DNA of 64,000 bases. It comes from a virus. Each line of letters starts with the position of its first letter. Within the stretch, counting starts at the first letter, position 1. Of this stretch, positions 42,805-51,507 are shown in pieces. The stretch spans positions 1 through 64,000 of the IMG/VR virus record IMGVR_UViG_3300044712_002668. One strand, given 5' to 3'. Below the pieces are notes generated by a model that was given only the letters and a program-made list of their open reading frames with translations, searched no databases and was not told the DNA's origin. The position numbers were made by a program, and so were the translations under genes.

Positions 42805-44091
42805 ATGAACGGAGATATTCAATACATATCAGATACACTGCTTCTGGAGAAGACATTTAAAATACTGTCTTCTCTGGAAGCTGATCCGTTTAATAAAAAA
42901 GCCGGTATTATAGATAATTTAAAATCCTCAATTGGTTCTGGTATTGATGAAGCTATCAAACAACATGTTAGTTTTGATTCGCCAGAATCTACCATTCATA
43001 CTGTGATTGGCATTCTTCAAGGACCAGTTTTATGGGCAATTGGTGGTTGGCAGATTTCTTTATTGGCCACTGCCGCTCAAGTTCTTTGGGGTATTGATAT
43101 TTATACCATTATCAAGAAGCTTGTCCAAATAATATCAGGCATGTTGCAGGTAAAGAAACAATTGTCATTTGATGATGTTACAAACGCAATTAGAAGTGTA
43201 ATGCCAGCTGGATTGATGGAAGAAAAAAAGACAGCCGGTGATTTTTTGTTTGGTTTGAGAGAACTTGAAGAACAAGGTAAAATCTTAAAAGCTGCTTCTT
43301 ATAAAATACCAAAAGAGCAAGATAGATTGATTGTTCTAGCTGCTGGAGCCTCTACTCAACCAGCCGCTGGAAATATAAAAAACCTATTATCATTCATGGG
43401 AAAGGCCAGAGGCATGTTCCTGATTATGGGTATTTTCAGATGGATAATTGTAACACTATTAATGGGAACTGGCTTATTGGCCGGTGGTCATATTTTGAAG
43501 AAGTTTGTTGGTAAAGAACTGGCTGAAACTGGAATTCAAGATAAATGGAATAAGCTTATTCAAGGAGATGTCAGTGGGCTTTGGGGAGCAAAACCAGAGG
43601 CCAAGCCTGATGCAAAGCCAGAAACCAAAACTGATACTAAAGCTGCTCCATCTATTTGGTCAAAAATATTCGGGGATGGAACTTCTACGGTTCCATCTGC
43701 ACCTGATATAAAAACAAAACAACCATCTTTATTATCAAGGCTGTATTCTAATATCGTAGGAAAGCCAGAAAAAAGTTCAGACATGGTATATGAACCATTG
43801 AGAGATAATTATGGTAAATTAAGAACTATTGCTGAGTTGATTTGGGATTGGATTATGGATGAGTTTGAGGATCAATATCCAAAGCTTGAATCTTTCAAAG
43901 AAAAAATAACAAGCTCACAATATTTTAAGAAAGTAGAGCTTACGCTTAAAGCAGCATACAATAAGGGAAAATCTGATAATAGAAGTCCTGAAGGACTTAT
44001 TATGCCAGATGAATTACCAAATCGTGAAGCGGTTTTTAACTATATGAAGCCAATATTGGATCCAATATTCGCACAGGCAAAAAGAGGTTGA
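42805..44091 (+). CDS. predicted membrane protein, 428 aa
   Basis: CAGGAAA lies before the ATG. Hydrophobic stretches near residues 70-105 (VLWAIGGWQISLLATAAQVL) and 200-228 (FRWIIVTLLMGTGLLAGGHI) are long enough to cross a membrane. The second half is polar, with a repetitive KPEAKPDAKPETKTDTK linker near residue 265. No family recognised. Membrane proteins within a head/tail gene cluster may form a channel or be delivered with DNA, but this is inference. Confidence 0.55.
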   Translation: MNGDIQYISDTLLLEKTFKILSSLEADPFNKKAGIIDNLKSSIGSGIDEAIKQHVSFDSPESTIHTVIGILQGPVLWAIGGWQISLLATAAQVLWGIDIYTIIKKLVQIISGMLQVKKQLSFDDVTNAIRSVMPAGLMEEKKTAGDFLFGLRELEEQGKILKAASYKIPKEQDRLIVLAAGASTQPAAGNIKNLLSFMGKARGMFLIMGIFRWIIVTLLMGTGLLAGGHILKKFVGKELAETGIQDKWNKLIQGDVSGLWGAKPEAKPDAKPETKTDTKAAPSIWSKIFGDGTSTVPSAPDIKTKQPSLLSRLYSNIVGKPEKSSDMVYEPLRDNYGKLRTIAELIWDWIMDEFEDQYPKLESFKEKITSSQYFKKVELTLKAAYNKGKSDNRSPEGLIMPDELPNREAVFNYMKPILDPIFAQAKRG

Positions 44092-44094
44092 AAA

Positions 44095-45345
44095 ATGTTT
44101 GAGGATAGTGAAATTTTTGACGAATATGCAAAAATAGCATTCGCACAGGGCCTGGTTGCCGAAGCGGAAGAGGATAAAGAGGCACCAAAACCAAAAACGC
44201 GCAACAAAGATACTGATGAATCAATTCAGTTGCTGTATGGAATCAATCCAGAGAGTATTTTTAAAGAGGATTGTATTTTGGATGCAGCTCATCCTGAATC
44301 AAAATCAGTTGGCAGATCTTATGATGCCATGAACTCAATTGTTGAGAATCTTCATGAAAGACAAGATATTATGGCTTATATAGCTCAGAAAGTACCGAGA
44401 GGTGTGCTGACTATGGAGCGTTATGTCAAGGCCAAGGAAGAACTTGTCAATTCTATCATCAGAGCAGCGTTTCTATTTGATAATAGAAATGAAACAGCGT
44501 TGATGTCATTGGCTGATAAGTGTGCTGAACAAGTAGCATCTCAAAGAGTAAAGAACGCTGCTGCTGGTATTCTGCCTGCATTGGTTCCCGCTGCAGGTAC
44601 TGCACTGGTTGGAACCGGAGTTGCTGCAGGAGCAGTGCTTGCTGGCTATTTGGCATGGGGGCCAACTTTAGCTGTGGGCGTTAAAAACAACGGACAGCAA
44701 GTGATTGATGCTTTGATCAATTTGCAGGGAGAAGAATATTTCTCCACTTTATTACAATCTGTTTACGATACAGTTTTGGATTTGATGGAAATAACTGGTA
44801 AAGTATCAGCTTATAAAATCAAAATCGATCAAGATCAGATGACAAATCCTGATAATACACAATTGAGTCCTAGTTTTTTTGCGGAGGCAAATAATGCCCT
44901 TACCATATATACAAGGGCATTAGGAATTGTAAAAGAAAATATTCCAAAGTGGGTATCAACTTTACAAAGAGCACATACAACAGCAAAAATGCTTGAATCT
45001 CAAGATAACACTGATATTTCAAATAAATTCTATTATGTTCTTGGAATGGTAAAATGGGATCAAGTTGATATAGTGATAGATAAACTTACAGGGCGCAAGA
45101 TATTCAGTGGTTTATCAGAATCATTCATGAAGAAAAGAGAACCAACTATCGGTGGTTTATATGGAGCTATAAAGCTTGAAGAGGAGTCCGCAAAGAAATA
45201 TATTGAGGTTACCTCTCAAATATCAAGGCAAGCACCAATAACACCTGGAATTTCACAACCAATAACACCTGGAATTTCCCAAAAACCTGAAGCTGGAAAA
45301 TCAACTCCTAAATCTGGAATCAAGAAACCAGAATTTTATTTCTAA
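44095..45345 (+). CDS. predicted membrane-associated protein, 416 aa
   Basis: Follows the previous stop by three bases. A very hydrophobic, glycine/alanine-rich segment at about residues 158-195 (LPALVPAAGTALVGTGVAAG, then AVLAGYLAWG) could be a membrane-inserting hairpin. The rest is helical. Near the C-terminus the sequence ITPGISQP is followed at once by ITPGISQK, a short tandem copy. No family recognised. With its neighbours it forms a membrane/envelope-type set. Confidence 0.55.
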   Translation: MFEDSEIFDEYAKIAFAQGLVAEAEEDKEAPKPKTRNKDTDESIQLLYGINPESIFKEDCILDAAHPESKSVGRSYDAMNSIVENLHERQDIMAYIAQKVPRGVLTMERYVKAKEELVNSIIRAAFLFDNRNETALMSLADKCAEQVASQRVKNAAAGILPALVPAAGTALVGTGVAAGAVLAGYLAWGPTLAVGVKNNGQQVIDALINLQGEEYFSTLLQSVYDTVLDLMEITGKVSAYKIKIDQDQMTNPDNTQLSPSFFAEANNALTIYTRALGIVKENIPKWVSTLQRAHTTAKMLESQDNTDISNKFYYVLGMVKWDQVDIVIDKLTGRKIFSGLSESFMKKREPTIGGLYGAIKLEEESAKKYIEVTSQISRQAPITPGISQPITPGISQKPEAGKSTPKSGIKKPEFYF

Positions 45346-45346
45346 T

Positions 45347-46021
45347 ATGAAACAAAATCAAGTAAAACTTTCTTCTATAAAGGATTTGCTAATAACAAAT
45401 CCTTTGCTTGATTTAAAAAAATCACAAGAGAAGATAAAAGCTAATGAGGCTAAACCTGCCAATCCAACTATAAAACAATGGAAAGAGTATTTAAAATCAG
45501 ATGGAAAATATACTGGTGATGTAAATTCTCCCGATATTGATAATGACTTTAAAACAGCAATGATAAATGCAGAAAGTGCATTATCAAATGATGTCCCTTC
45601 AATAAAGGGATTGATTTGGACAGGAAATAGTATCAATCCTGCAATTTCTATTACAGATTATCAACAGGCATTAAAGCTTTTAATCGAGAAAAAGAAGCCG
45701 AATTCTGAAAAAGAAAGTACATCTCAAAAAACTTCAAGCAGAATTGAAATTCTTAAAAAAATGGCCCATGCAACAATGGATGCAATTGGCCCGATTACCG
45801 AGGCAATGCAAGATGCTCCTAATGCTACAAAGATGCAAAAAGATCCGGGAGCTGCCGCTGCAGAAACGGGAAATCCAGAAACTTCTCCAATTCAAAACGT
45901 AATGATAAATAAACTGCCTCAAAAAAAGCAAAAACAAGAAGATAAGCTGCTTCAAAATAAGCCTAATATTGACGACAGAATGCTTCAACTTGTAGATTTA
46001 ATAGAAAAAACACAACATTGA
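45347..46021 (+). CDS. hypothetical protein, 224 aa
   Basis: The ATG lies one base after the preceding stop. The N-terminal third contains WKEYLKSDGKYTGDVNSPDI and DNDFKTAM, faintly like a peptidoglycan-binding module but lacking its clear core. The remainder is polar and lysine/glutamine-rich (KKQKQEDKLLQNKPNIDDR). No catalytic motif. It is the last gene before the capsid region. Assignment is uncertain. Confidence 0.48.
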   Translation: MKQNQVKLSSIKDLLITNPLLDLKKSQEKIKANEAKPANPTIKQWKEYLKSDGKYTGDVNSPDIDNDFKTAMINAESALSNDVPSIKGLIWTGNSINPAISITDYQQALKLLIEKKKPNSEKESTSQKTSSRIEILKKMAHATMDAIGPITEAMQDAPNATKMQKDPGAAAAETGNPETSPIQNVMINKLPQKKQKQEDKLLQNKPNIDDRMLQLVDLIEKTQH

Positions 46022-46116
46022 TAAAAATTCTATTACTACTTTGTTATATATTTTGAAAGACCTATAGATGCAAGACAAAACGCGTACCACGTTATTCGGT
46101 ACAAAGGATATACACT
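46022..46116 (+). promoter_or_regulatory. leader region before the decoration-like gene
   Basis: The 95-base gap holds TTTGTTATATATTTTG (46040-46055), similar to the motif after two terminators. It also holds a small hairpin, GTACC (46084-46088) with GGTAC (46098-46102), just ahead of the AAAGGA ribosome binding site. A promoter for the abundant head proteins is expected here. Confidence 0.4.
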
Positions 46117-46779
46117 ATGGCATTAGAATTAGTTCAACCAGGTATTCAATCACTTGGTCAGTTTGATGGTTATGATAACGTTTACTTAACTGTTAAGGGT
46201 GGAGAAGTTGCCACAATCGTACAAGCGGCTGTTAAGGGCGCTGATTTGGCATCTTGGGATGTAAACAATGACGGATATGTTTCTCCAGCTGGAAAGGGTC
46301 AGGCCCGTCCTGCTGCTACAACAAATCTTGTCAGCGGATCCCGTCCATTGTTCCTTGTTGATGACGGTATTGCTGGATATGGAACTCTCTTTGGTTCTGT
46401 TGTTGGTGGGATTGCTGGCCAGTTAACTACTGGACAGGTTCTTGGACCACACAGTGCCACAGGTTCTGGTAAACTCACACTCTGGGACAAACCAGGAACA
46501 TATGCAGTAACACTTGATGCAGTTGACACCACTGCAGGTACTGGCTTGATTCCAAGCAATACCACATTGCAGATTGGTGACAAGCTCTATGCAACCAGCG
46601 CAGGTCTTTTGACCCCAACACTCGGTTCTGCTTTCGAGAACGTTGTTATCGGACGTTTCCTTAATTTCGAGACCAATAAGGGTGGTGCTCTTGTCAACAC
46701 CCCAGTTACCTTGGCTACTACAACCCAGGTACAGCAAATGGCTCGTGCCCTCATTTACTTCGCTCCTCCAATTGCGTAA
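46117..46779 (+). CDS. decoration-like or capsid-associated protein, 220 aa
   Basis: AAAGGA precedes the ATG. A glycine/threonine-rich beta protein with GSGKLTLWDKPGTYAVTLD and GDKLYATSAGLLTPTLG. These blocks correspond to GSGKVTIWFQRG and LFVSENGLLTT of the protein at 37541. Its position directly before the major capsid gene, and C-ending codons like those of the capsid gene, suggest an abundant head protein such as a decoration or cement protein. No family name can be given with certainty. Confidence 0.6.
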   Translation: MALELVQPGIQSLGQFDGYDNVYLTVKGGEVATIVQAAVKGADLASWDVNNDGYVSPAGKGQARPAATTNLVSGSRPLFLVDDGIAGYGTLFGSVVGGIAGQLTTGQVLGPHSATGSGKLTLWDKPGTYAVTLDAVDTTAGTGLIPSNTTLQIGDKLYATSAGLLTPTLGSAFENVVIGRFLNFETNKGGALVNTPVTLATTTQVQQMARALIYFAPPIA

Positions 46780-46799
46780 TAATTGAGATATAAAGGTTT

Positions 46800-46822
46800 G
46801 GGGAGTGTTTTTGACACTCCCC
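46800..46822 (+). terminator. perfect hairpin between decoration-like and capsid genes, no T-tract
   Basis: GGGGAGTGT (46800-46808) pairs exactly with ACACTCCCC (46814-46822) around TTTTG. GATCCACT follows instead of a T-run, so full termination is doubtful. It may protect or process the message, or reduce read-through. Confidence 0.5.
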
Positions 46823-46877
46823 GATCCACTAAAGCTGCTGATGGATTTTGGTAGCTTATTTACAGGAGGTTCTTAAT

Positions 46878-47888
46878 ATGAGTTTATTTAGTACACAAGG
46901 CGAAATGAACGCCACTAGTTTGAAGGATGCTTTGCAGACACTTGTAAAGTATGCAGCGATTCTTGAGGAAGGTCAGCCAAGCAATATGCAGCTTGCTGGT
47001 CGTCCAAGTCTCGATGATGGAAAGCGTGATGAGCTTATTGCTCGCGCTATCATGACCCAGGAGGGCAAACTTGCTCTTGCCCAGGCCATGGCGAACCCAA
47101 TTCGCCGCAACTTGGACTACCAAGGTATTGCACGTCGTCTCTTGGTTGTTGACCCTCTTCCACAGGGTGTCAACCCAACCTATGAGCGTGATATTGACGT
47201 AGCCGCTACCGTTATTTCAAGCAACGGTACCGGTGGTGAGAGCCGTGTATTCGGTGATCGTATCACCGTTCCAACATTCGAGCTTTACTCCAACCCAACC
47301 GTTCGTATCTCCGAGGTTCGTCGTCGTAGATTCAACGTCATTGACCGTGCTGTTCAAAAGGCACGTCAGGAGCTTATGGCCCAGGAAGATGCAAACATCT
47401 TCGCAGCCATTGACTCTGCGGCTACAGTAGAGAACGTTGCACAGGATATTGCTGACAGCGGCTTGCTCAAGCGTGACCTTGTTGAAATCAAGGCCCAGAT
47501 TGATCGCTGGGACTTGGTAACAACCAAGTTCTTCATGAACATCAACGAGTTTACTGACATCTTGAACTGGGCATCCGGTGGTGGCCAGGGTCCAGGTGGT
47601 GGTGAAGTTGATCCAGTTACACAGCGTGAAATTCTCCAGACCGGCCTCTATGCCCACATCTGGGGCGCTGACATCATGGTTTCCAAGATTGTTCCACCAG
47701 GAACCGTTTACGGAGCCGCAGACCCAGAGTTCGTTGGTGTTATGCCAATCCGTCAGGACATTGAAGTTCTCCCAGCCGACGAGCCAAAGCAATTGAAGCT
47801 CGGATGGGTTGTTTCTGAGGAGATCGGTATCGGTATCGTCAACCCACGTGGTGTTGCCGTTTCTCGTAAGTCAACTCTCCCAGGATAA
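46878..47888 (+). CDS. major capsid protein
   Basis: The ATG at 46878 is chosen because CAGGAGGTTCTTA, an excellent ribosome binding site, precedes it; a longer in-frame reading from 46848 would lose this site. The 336-residue product has the pattern of HK97-fold capsid proteins: IRRNLDYQGIARRLLVVDPL, an E-loop-like region with glycines (SSNGTGGESRVFGD), a long helix RAVQKARQELMAQEDANIF, and a C-terminal beta segment with GWVVSEEIGIGIVNPRGVAV. Codons end in C far more often than in neighbouring genes, consistent with high expression. Two tandem terminators follow. A cleaved N-terminal peptide is possible. Confidence 0.86.
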   Translation: MSLFSTQGEMNATSLKDALQTLVKYAAILEEGQPSNMQLAGRPSLDDGKRDELIARAIMTQEGKLALAQAMANPIRRNLDYQGIARRLLVVDPLPQGVNPTYERDIDVAATVISSNGTGGESRVFGDRITVPTFELYSNPTVRISEVRRRRFNVIDRAVQKARQELMAQEDANIFAAIDSAATVENVAQDIADSGLLKRDLVEIKAQIDRWDLVTTKFFMNINEFTDILNWASGGGQGPGGGEVDPVTQREILQTGLYAHIWGADIMVSKIVPPGTVYGAADPEFVGVMPIRQDIEVLPADEPKQLKLGWVVSEEIGIGIVNPRGVAVSRKSTLPG

Positions 47889-47911
47889 TTAGTCCAGTAG
47901 AGTCGTAACAG

Positions 47912-47943
47912 GAGGCGGGATTTAGGTCCCGCCTCTTTTTTTT
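47912..47943 (+). terminator. strong terminator after the capsid gene
   Basis: GAGGCGGGA (47912-47920) pairs perfectly with TCCCGCCTC (47927-47935) around TTTAGG, and eight T residues follow. It is the best terminator in the window. Confidence 0.93.
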
Positions 47944-47957
47944 GCTAAACCCCTGAC

Positions 47958-47985
47958 GCTCTTCTTTTCGGAAGGGCATTTTTTT
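47958..47985 (+). terminator. second tandem terminator
   Basis: GCTCTTCT (47958-47965) pairs with GGAAGGGC (47970-47977), including two G-U pairs, around TTTC; a run of seven T residues follows. It backs up the first terminator, as expected after a highly expressed capsid gene. The T-run ends about ten bases before the next ATG. Confidence 0.78.
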
Positions 47986-47995
47986 GTATAGAAAC

Positions 47996-48778
47996 ATGTT
48001 ACCATTAGAAGCAAAAATAAGGCTAATAGCGCGTGTGGTGGATGATTTCACAGAGTTTGCTGCATCAAATAATACACCGCCATCTAATTTTACATATAAA
48101 ATCAATAGCGCCGATGAAGGTTCTGATATTCATCGTCAAGCTCGTTTGGCTGCTTATGCCTCTTTTGAAAAACCTTTAATAAAAAATGCTTTTGATACCA
48201 GGCGTATAAATCAAGAAACAGATCGTAACCCAAGAACCAATCTTCAATATTGGCACCGTACCGATCCTTTCATTGATGATACTGATAAATCAAAGTTGAA
48301 TACTTTTGCTAAACTATTCAATATGCTTGATAATACCAAAAAGAAACTTGGTACTCAACCAGAATGGTTTGAAAGCTATACTCGCCAATTACATGATAAT
48401 GTACACAGAATTTTACGAGTCAAACAAGCGGATCTTGATATATTCAGACCTCAATTATCATACTTGGAACAGTTGATATATGCACGTTATAGATTATCAA
48501 TGGAAGATATTGAAAAGCTATCTGAAGATGAGCTTAGAGATAAAATCCTTGCCAAAGATGAGGGTTTGATAGGAAGAAATAATTATCTTAAAGAGACTAC
48601 AGGTACAGATGAAAACAATTCAAATTCTTTAAAAATAACCAAAGATGGATTGACCAAAACAACTCAGGAATCTATAATAAATGCAATCTTTGGTGCTGAT
48701 GGCAGTTTTAGGAAAGATGGTGAAAAAAATGTTGAGCGTACTATAACCATCACTATAAGAGATAACGTAATTGACTAA
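47996..48778 (+). CDS. hypothetical protein after the capsid gene, 260 aa, possible connector protein
   Basis: ATG at 47996 is the likely start; a TTG at 47984 lies inside the terminator T-run. No clear ribosome binding site is seen. The product is helical and charged (LSYLEQLIYARYRLSMEDIE) with no recognised motif. Proteins in this position, just after the capsid gene and before beta-rich neck and tail proteins, are often head completion or connector proteins. This is inference from order. Confidence 0.5.
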   Translation: MLPLEAKIRLIARVVDDFTEFAASNNTPPSNFTYKINSADEGSDIHRQARLAAYASFEKPLIKNAFDTRRINQETDRNPRTNLQYWHRTDPFIDDTDKSKLNTFAKLFNMLDNTKKKLGTQPEWFESYTRQLHDNVHRILRVKQADLDIFRPQLSYLEQLIYARYRLSMEDIEKLSEDELRDKILAKDEGLIGRNNYLKETTGTDENNSNSLKITKDGLTKTTQESIINAIFGADGSFRKDGEKNVERTITITIRDNVID

Positions 48779-48786
48779 GGAAAATA

Positions 48787-49401
48787 ATGCCTCCTGTTGG
48801 GTTTGAAACATGGTATCCAAAACATTGTCATACTGTTTTTACAGTACGTAATATATGTACTGATAACAGATTGATACATGTATTCCATTATCCTATACCA
48901 CCAGGTAAACAAAGGGATTTGATGGAGATTCCTTATGTATCAGAAGCAGATATCAGACACTCTTTATTGAAGGGTGAACTATATATCAAACTTATTTGTA
49001 GGGATATAAGAGTTGTTGATAGCACTATAGATCTTATACAGTTCGATGCTTGTCATAAGAACTTCTTGCAAGAAGCCGGTATTACAATTGGATTGGATGC
49101 AGGTGGTGGCGGTGGTGGACAAGTTGATTATTTATTCCGTCAAAATGTACAGTTAATTGGTCCTAAGAATGATGCTAATAGAGTTTTTATGACTCCATTC
49201 GGGGAAAAGTTTATAAATGATACGTTTGAAGATAATGATTTTCGTATAATAGTAGAGCATAATGGAAGAAGGTTAATAGAAGATATTGATTATACTGTAT
49301 TAGAATCCATGCCAGGTTTGGGATATGATATGGTACGATTTGATTCTTTTGTACCTAATAAACGTAGTCAGATTATAGCGGATTATGTAATAAAAAGGTG
49401 A
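48787..49401 (+). CDS. putative neck or tail-associated structural protein, 204 aa
   Basis: AAGGAAA precedes the ATG. The first half is mixed; a glycine run (DAGGGGGGQVDYLFRQNV) links to a second half with FRIIVEHNGRRLIEDIDYTV, GLGYDMVRFD and SQIIADYVIKR. The NGRRL-DYTV and ADYVIKR patterns occur in beta-rich phage tail or fibre attachment proteins. A structural role is therefore likely; the exact place in the virion is not known. Stops three bases before the next gene. Confidence 0.58.
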   Translation: MPPVGFETWYPKHCHTVFTVRNICTDNRLIHVFHYPIPPGKQRDLMEIPYVSEADIRHSLLKGELYIKLICRDIRVVDSTIDLIQFDACHKNFLQEAGITIGLDAGGGGGGQVDYLFRQNVQLIGPKNDANRVFMTPFGEKFINDTFEDNDFRIIVEHNGRRLIEDIDYTVLESMPGLGYDMVRFDSFVPNKRSQIIADYVIKR

Positions 49402-49404
49402 TAA

Positions 49405-50892
49405 ATGGCTTCCAGATATAATGCATTAGACCAAGAGTTAGATATTGCGGGTTCACAAACACAATTGGCAACAATGACCTTGGCTGATGAGCCTAGTTTA
49501 CTTGGAAGCCCAGTGGTTGGTCAAACAGGAGCTGTAGGAACTATTACAGCAGCCTCTGGTGGTGTTACAACTCTTGGTGGTTTGACAGGTATGACTGTCA
49601 ATTCTGTTGGTAGGTTTATCACTATAACAGGTGCGGCAAATGCTAATAATAATGGAACTTTTCTTATTATTACATACAACTCAGCTACATCTGTAGATAT
49701 TGCAAATGCAACAGGTGTATTTCCTGATGCAAATAGCGGAACTCTTGGATGGACAGAAAGAGCTCCATATTCATTGCTTGATGATTTGAATTATGAGAGA
49801 ACAGATCGTCAAGCTATCAAGGGTGTTCCATATTATGATCCAATTCCAACATATACCCGCCCTACAGCGACAACAACACCGGTTCCAGCCAATTTATCAA
49901 ATATTGCTGGTAAAACTACCGATGCACAGGCGGTTGTAACAAATAGAAAATATGAAGATGCCAGTGTTAATCTTGGTGATGGTTATGTAATTTTGACAGC
50001 TACAGGTCAATTACAACATGCTGGTACAATTGATAGAACCGGAGTACCAATATGGAGCGGTGCTGATAATGGAAATTGGGAAGCAACTTATTGTGAACTT
50101 GCTTCTGAACTTGAAAGAGAGCTTGTAGTAGTAGGTGGTCCATATGATGGCTATCGTATTTTTGGACGTGCAACGGGAGGATATTCTACATCTCCTGATA
50201 CCGTAGAGGTAGATTTCTTCTGTGTGCAGCGTGGTGCTCCAATAGGTACAGCAGTTCCATATGTTTGGGATGGATATCAACCAACACAGATTGATATTTA
50301 TTATCCATATAGAGTTCGTTTGGATCAAATGCCAGAAACAGCGATGCGTGTTTTGTTGGTAAATGGTTTAGTTAGCGATTCTTTTACACAAGAAATTGAC
50401 CAGATTCTTTCTACTATTGGAACAACTCCTGGTGATACCAGTTTGGCTGGCCTTCTCACCAATCTTACTGCTTATTATCCGTTCTATAATCTTCCAAATG
50501 CAACACCAACAGTTGTTGATGCGTTGAATACTTTGAATGAACAAATTGGAAACCGTGATTATACTGGTCCAATTCTTACAGATGGTTACACAATAACACA
50601 ATCTTTACAACAGTTGGCAAATGCTATTTCAGGTGCAACTTCTCAAAGATATATTGAAAGATTGGGATCTGCAGTAGCAGCAAATACTGCTCATACTCTT
50701 CCAGGTGGTTTGTCATACACTCCAGATGGAACAAATAATGGAAAGAATATGTGGGTATTTACTAGAGGATTGTTGAGAGATCCAGGCCCTGCAAGTGGTG
50801 GTAATGATTATGCTGAAACCAGTTCTACACAAATCACTTTCTATTCAAGATTGAATACAGGGGATCATATAAATTATATCGTATATCTTTGA
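49405..50892 (+). CDS. putative tail/adsorption structural protein, 495 aa
   Basis: AAAGGTG lies before the ATG. A threonine, glycine and asparagine-rich beta protein with a segment like a small Ig-type or carbohydrate-binding domain (VNSVGRFITITGAANANNNG). A later region (YVWDGYQPTQIDIYYPYRVR) contains many aromatic residues. No catalytic motif. It belongs to the structural block after the capsid gene, and its style matches baseplate or fibre components. Confidence 0.55.
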   Translation: MASRYNALDQELDIAGSQTQLATMTLADEPSLLGSPVVGQTGAVGTITAASGGVTTLGGLTGMTVNSVGRFITITGAANANNNGTFLIITYNSATSVDIANATGVFPDANSGTLGWTERAPYSLLDDLNYERTDRQAIKGVPYYDPIPTYTRPTATTTPVPANLSNIAGKTTDAQAVVTNRKYEDASVNLGDGYVILTATGQLQHAGTIDRTGVPIWSGADNGNWEATYCELASELERELVVVGGPYDGYRIFGRATGGYSTSPDTVEVDFFCVQRGAPIGTAVPYVWDGYQPTQIDIYYPYRVRLDQMPETAMRVLLVNGLVSDSFTQEIDQILSTIGTTPGDTSLAGLLTNLTAYYPFYNLPNATPTVVDALNTLNEQIGNRDYTGPILTDGYTITQSLQQLANAISGATSQRYIERLGSAVAANTAHTLPGGLSYTPDGTNNGKNMWVFTRGLLRDPGPASGGNDYAETSSTQITFYSRLNTGDHINYIVYL

Positions 50893-50905
50893 TATATAGT
50901 GATTT

Positions 50906-51112
50906 GTGCAAAAGACAGATATAACATTCAAGGAAATAACTCCTCCAATTGGTTTATGGTGTGATTCTGGCCATAAAGCTCCGGAGGAGTTTCAACATAA
51001 ACCAATAAGATTTTTCAGTATATCTGGAAAAGTTACGGGTGTATTTTGTGAATGTTGTGTTATAGTTGCAAATTATGTATCTGATCAAAAAAGGAAGTTA
51101 AATGGGATATAA
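50906..51112 (+). CDS. small cysteine-containing protein, 68 aa
   Basis: GTG start at 50906; no strong ribosome binding site is visible, so the start is uncertain. Cysteines occur in LWCDSGHK and GVFCECCVIV and could bind metal. The C-terminus is basic (YVSDQKRKLNGI). No family recognised. It overlaps the next gene by 11 bases. Confidence 0.45.
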   Translation: MQKTDITFKEITPPIGLWCDSGHKAPEEFQHKPIRFFSISGKVTGVFCECCVIVANYVSDQKRKLNGI

Positions 51113-51461
51113 TGAAGACTTGATAAATGTAAGAAAGAGGGTTCTTGATTTATTGGAAAGAGGAGCTGTTACTCCAACAAATAAAGATTTTTTTGAATCA
51201 ACATTGATTCAAATAATGAATGATGCTGAAAGAAACAGGCAAACTTGCATGACAAGTGCTGAAAATCTTAAAAGGCAAGTAAACGTATTAGAAGGACAAG
51301 CTTCTGGTTTTGCTTCTGTAAGCAGTTTGATTCTTGGTGTTTTGAATGGTTTTGTAACCATTCATGATAAGAATGAACAAGAAATAAAAGAACTAAATAA
51401 AGTAAAAGAACAAGACACTCAAGAAGAAGAATCTAAAAAATCAAAACCACGTAAAAAATAA
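51102..51461 (+). CDS. hypothetical helical protein, 119 aa
   Basis: AAGGAAG precedes the ATG, which lies inside the end of the previous gene. Helical and charged (MNDAERNRQTCMTSAENLKR), with a hydrophobic middle (ASVSSLILGVLNGFV) and a lysine-rich tail. No recognised motif. A small coiled-coil adaptor is one possibility. Confidence 0.5.
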   Translation: MGYNEDLINVRKRVLDLLERGAVTPTNKDFFESTLIQIMNDAERNRQTCMTSAENLKRQVNVLEGQASGFASVSSLILGVLNGFVTIHDKNEQEIKELNKVKEQDTQEEESKKSKPRKK

Positions 51462-51477
51462 GATTAAACCTGTATTA

Positions 51478-51506
51478 AGGTATAACCGGTTCTAAAGGCT
51501 ATACCT
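51478..51506 (+). promoter_or_regulatory. inverted repeat enclosing a ribosome binding site
   Basis: AGGTATA (51478-51484) and TATACCT (51500-51506) are exact complements, and the right arm ends one base before the ATG at 51508. The AAAGG likely to serve that ATG lies in the loop. Such a fold could control initiation of the downstream structural gene. Confidence 0.4.
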
Positions 51507-51507
51507 G

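Noticed and set aside
46848-46877. Longer N-terminus for the major capsid protein
   Set aside because: The extra codons contain the AGGAGG ribosome binding site that serves the ATG at 46878, so they are untranslated leader.
47217-47792. 191-codon minus-strand frame inside the capsid gene
   Set aside because: The capsid reading has strong support from its ribosome binding site, codon use and fold pattern; the antisense frame is a consequence of that codon bias.
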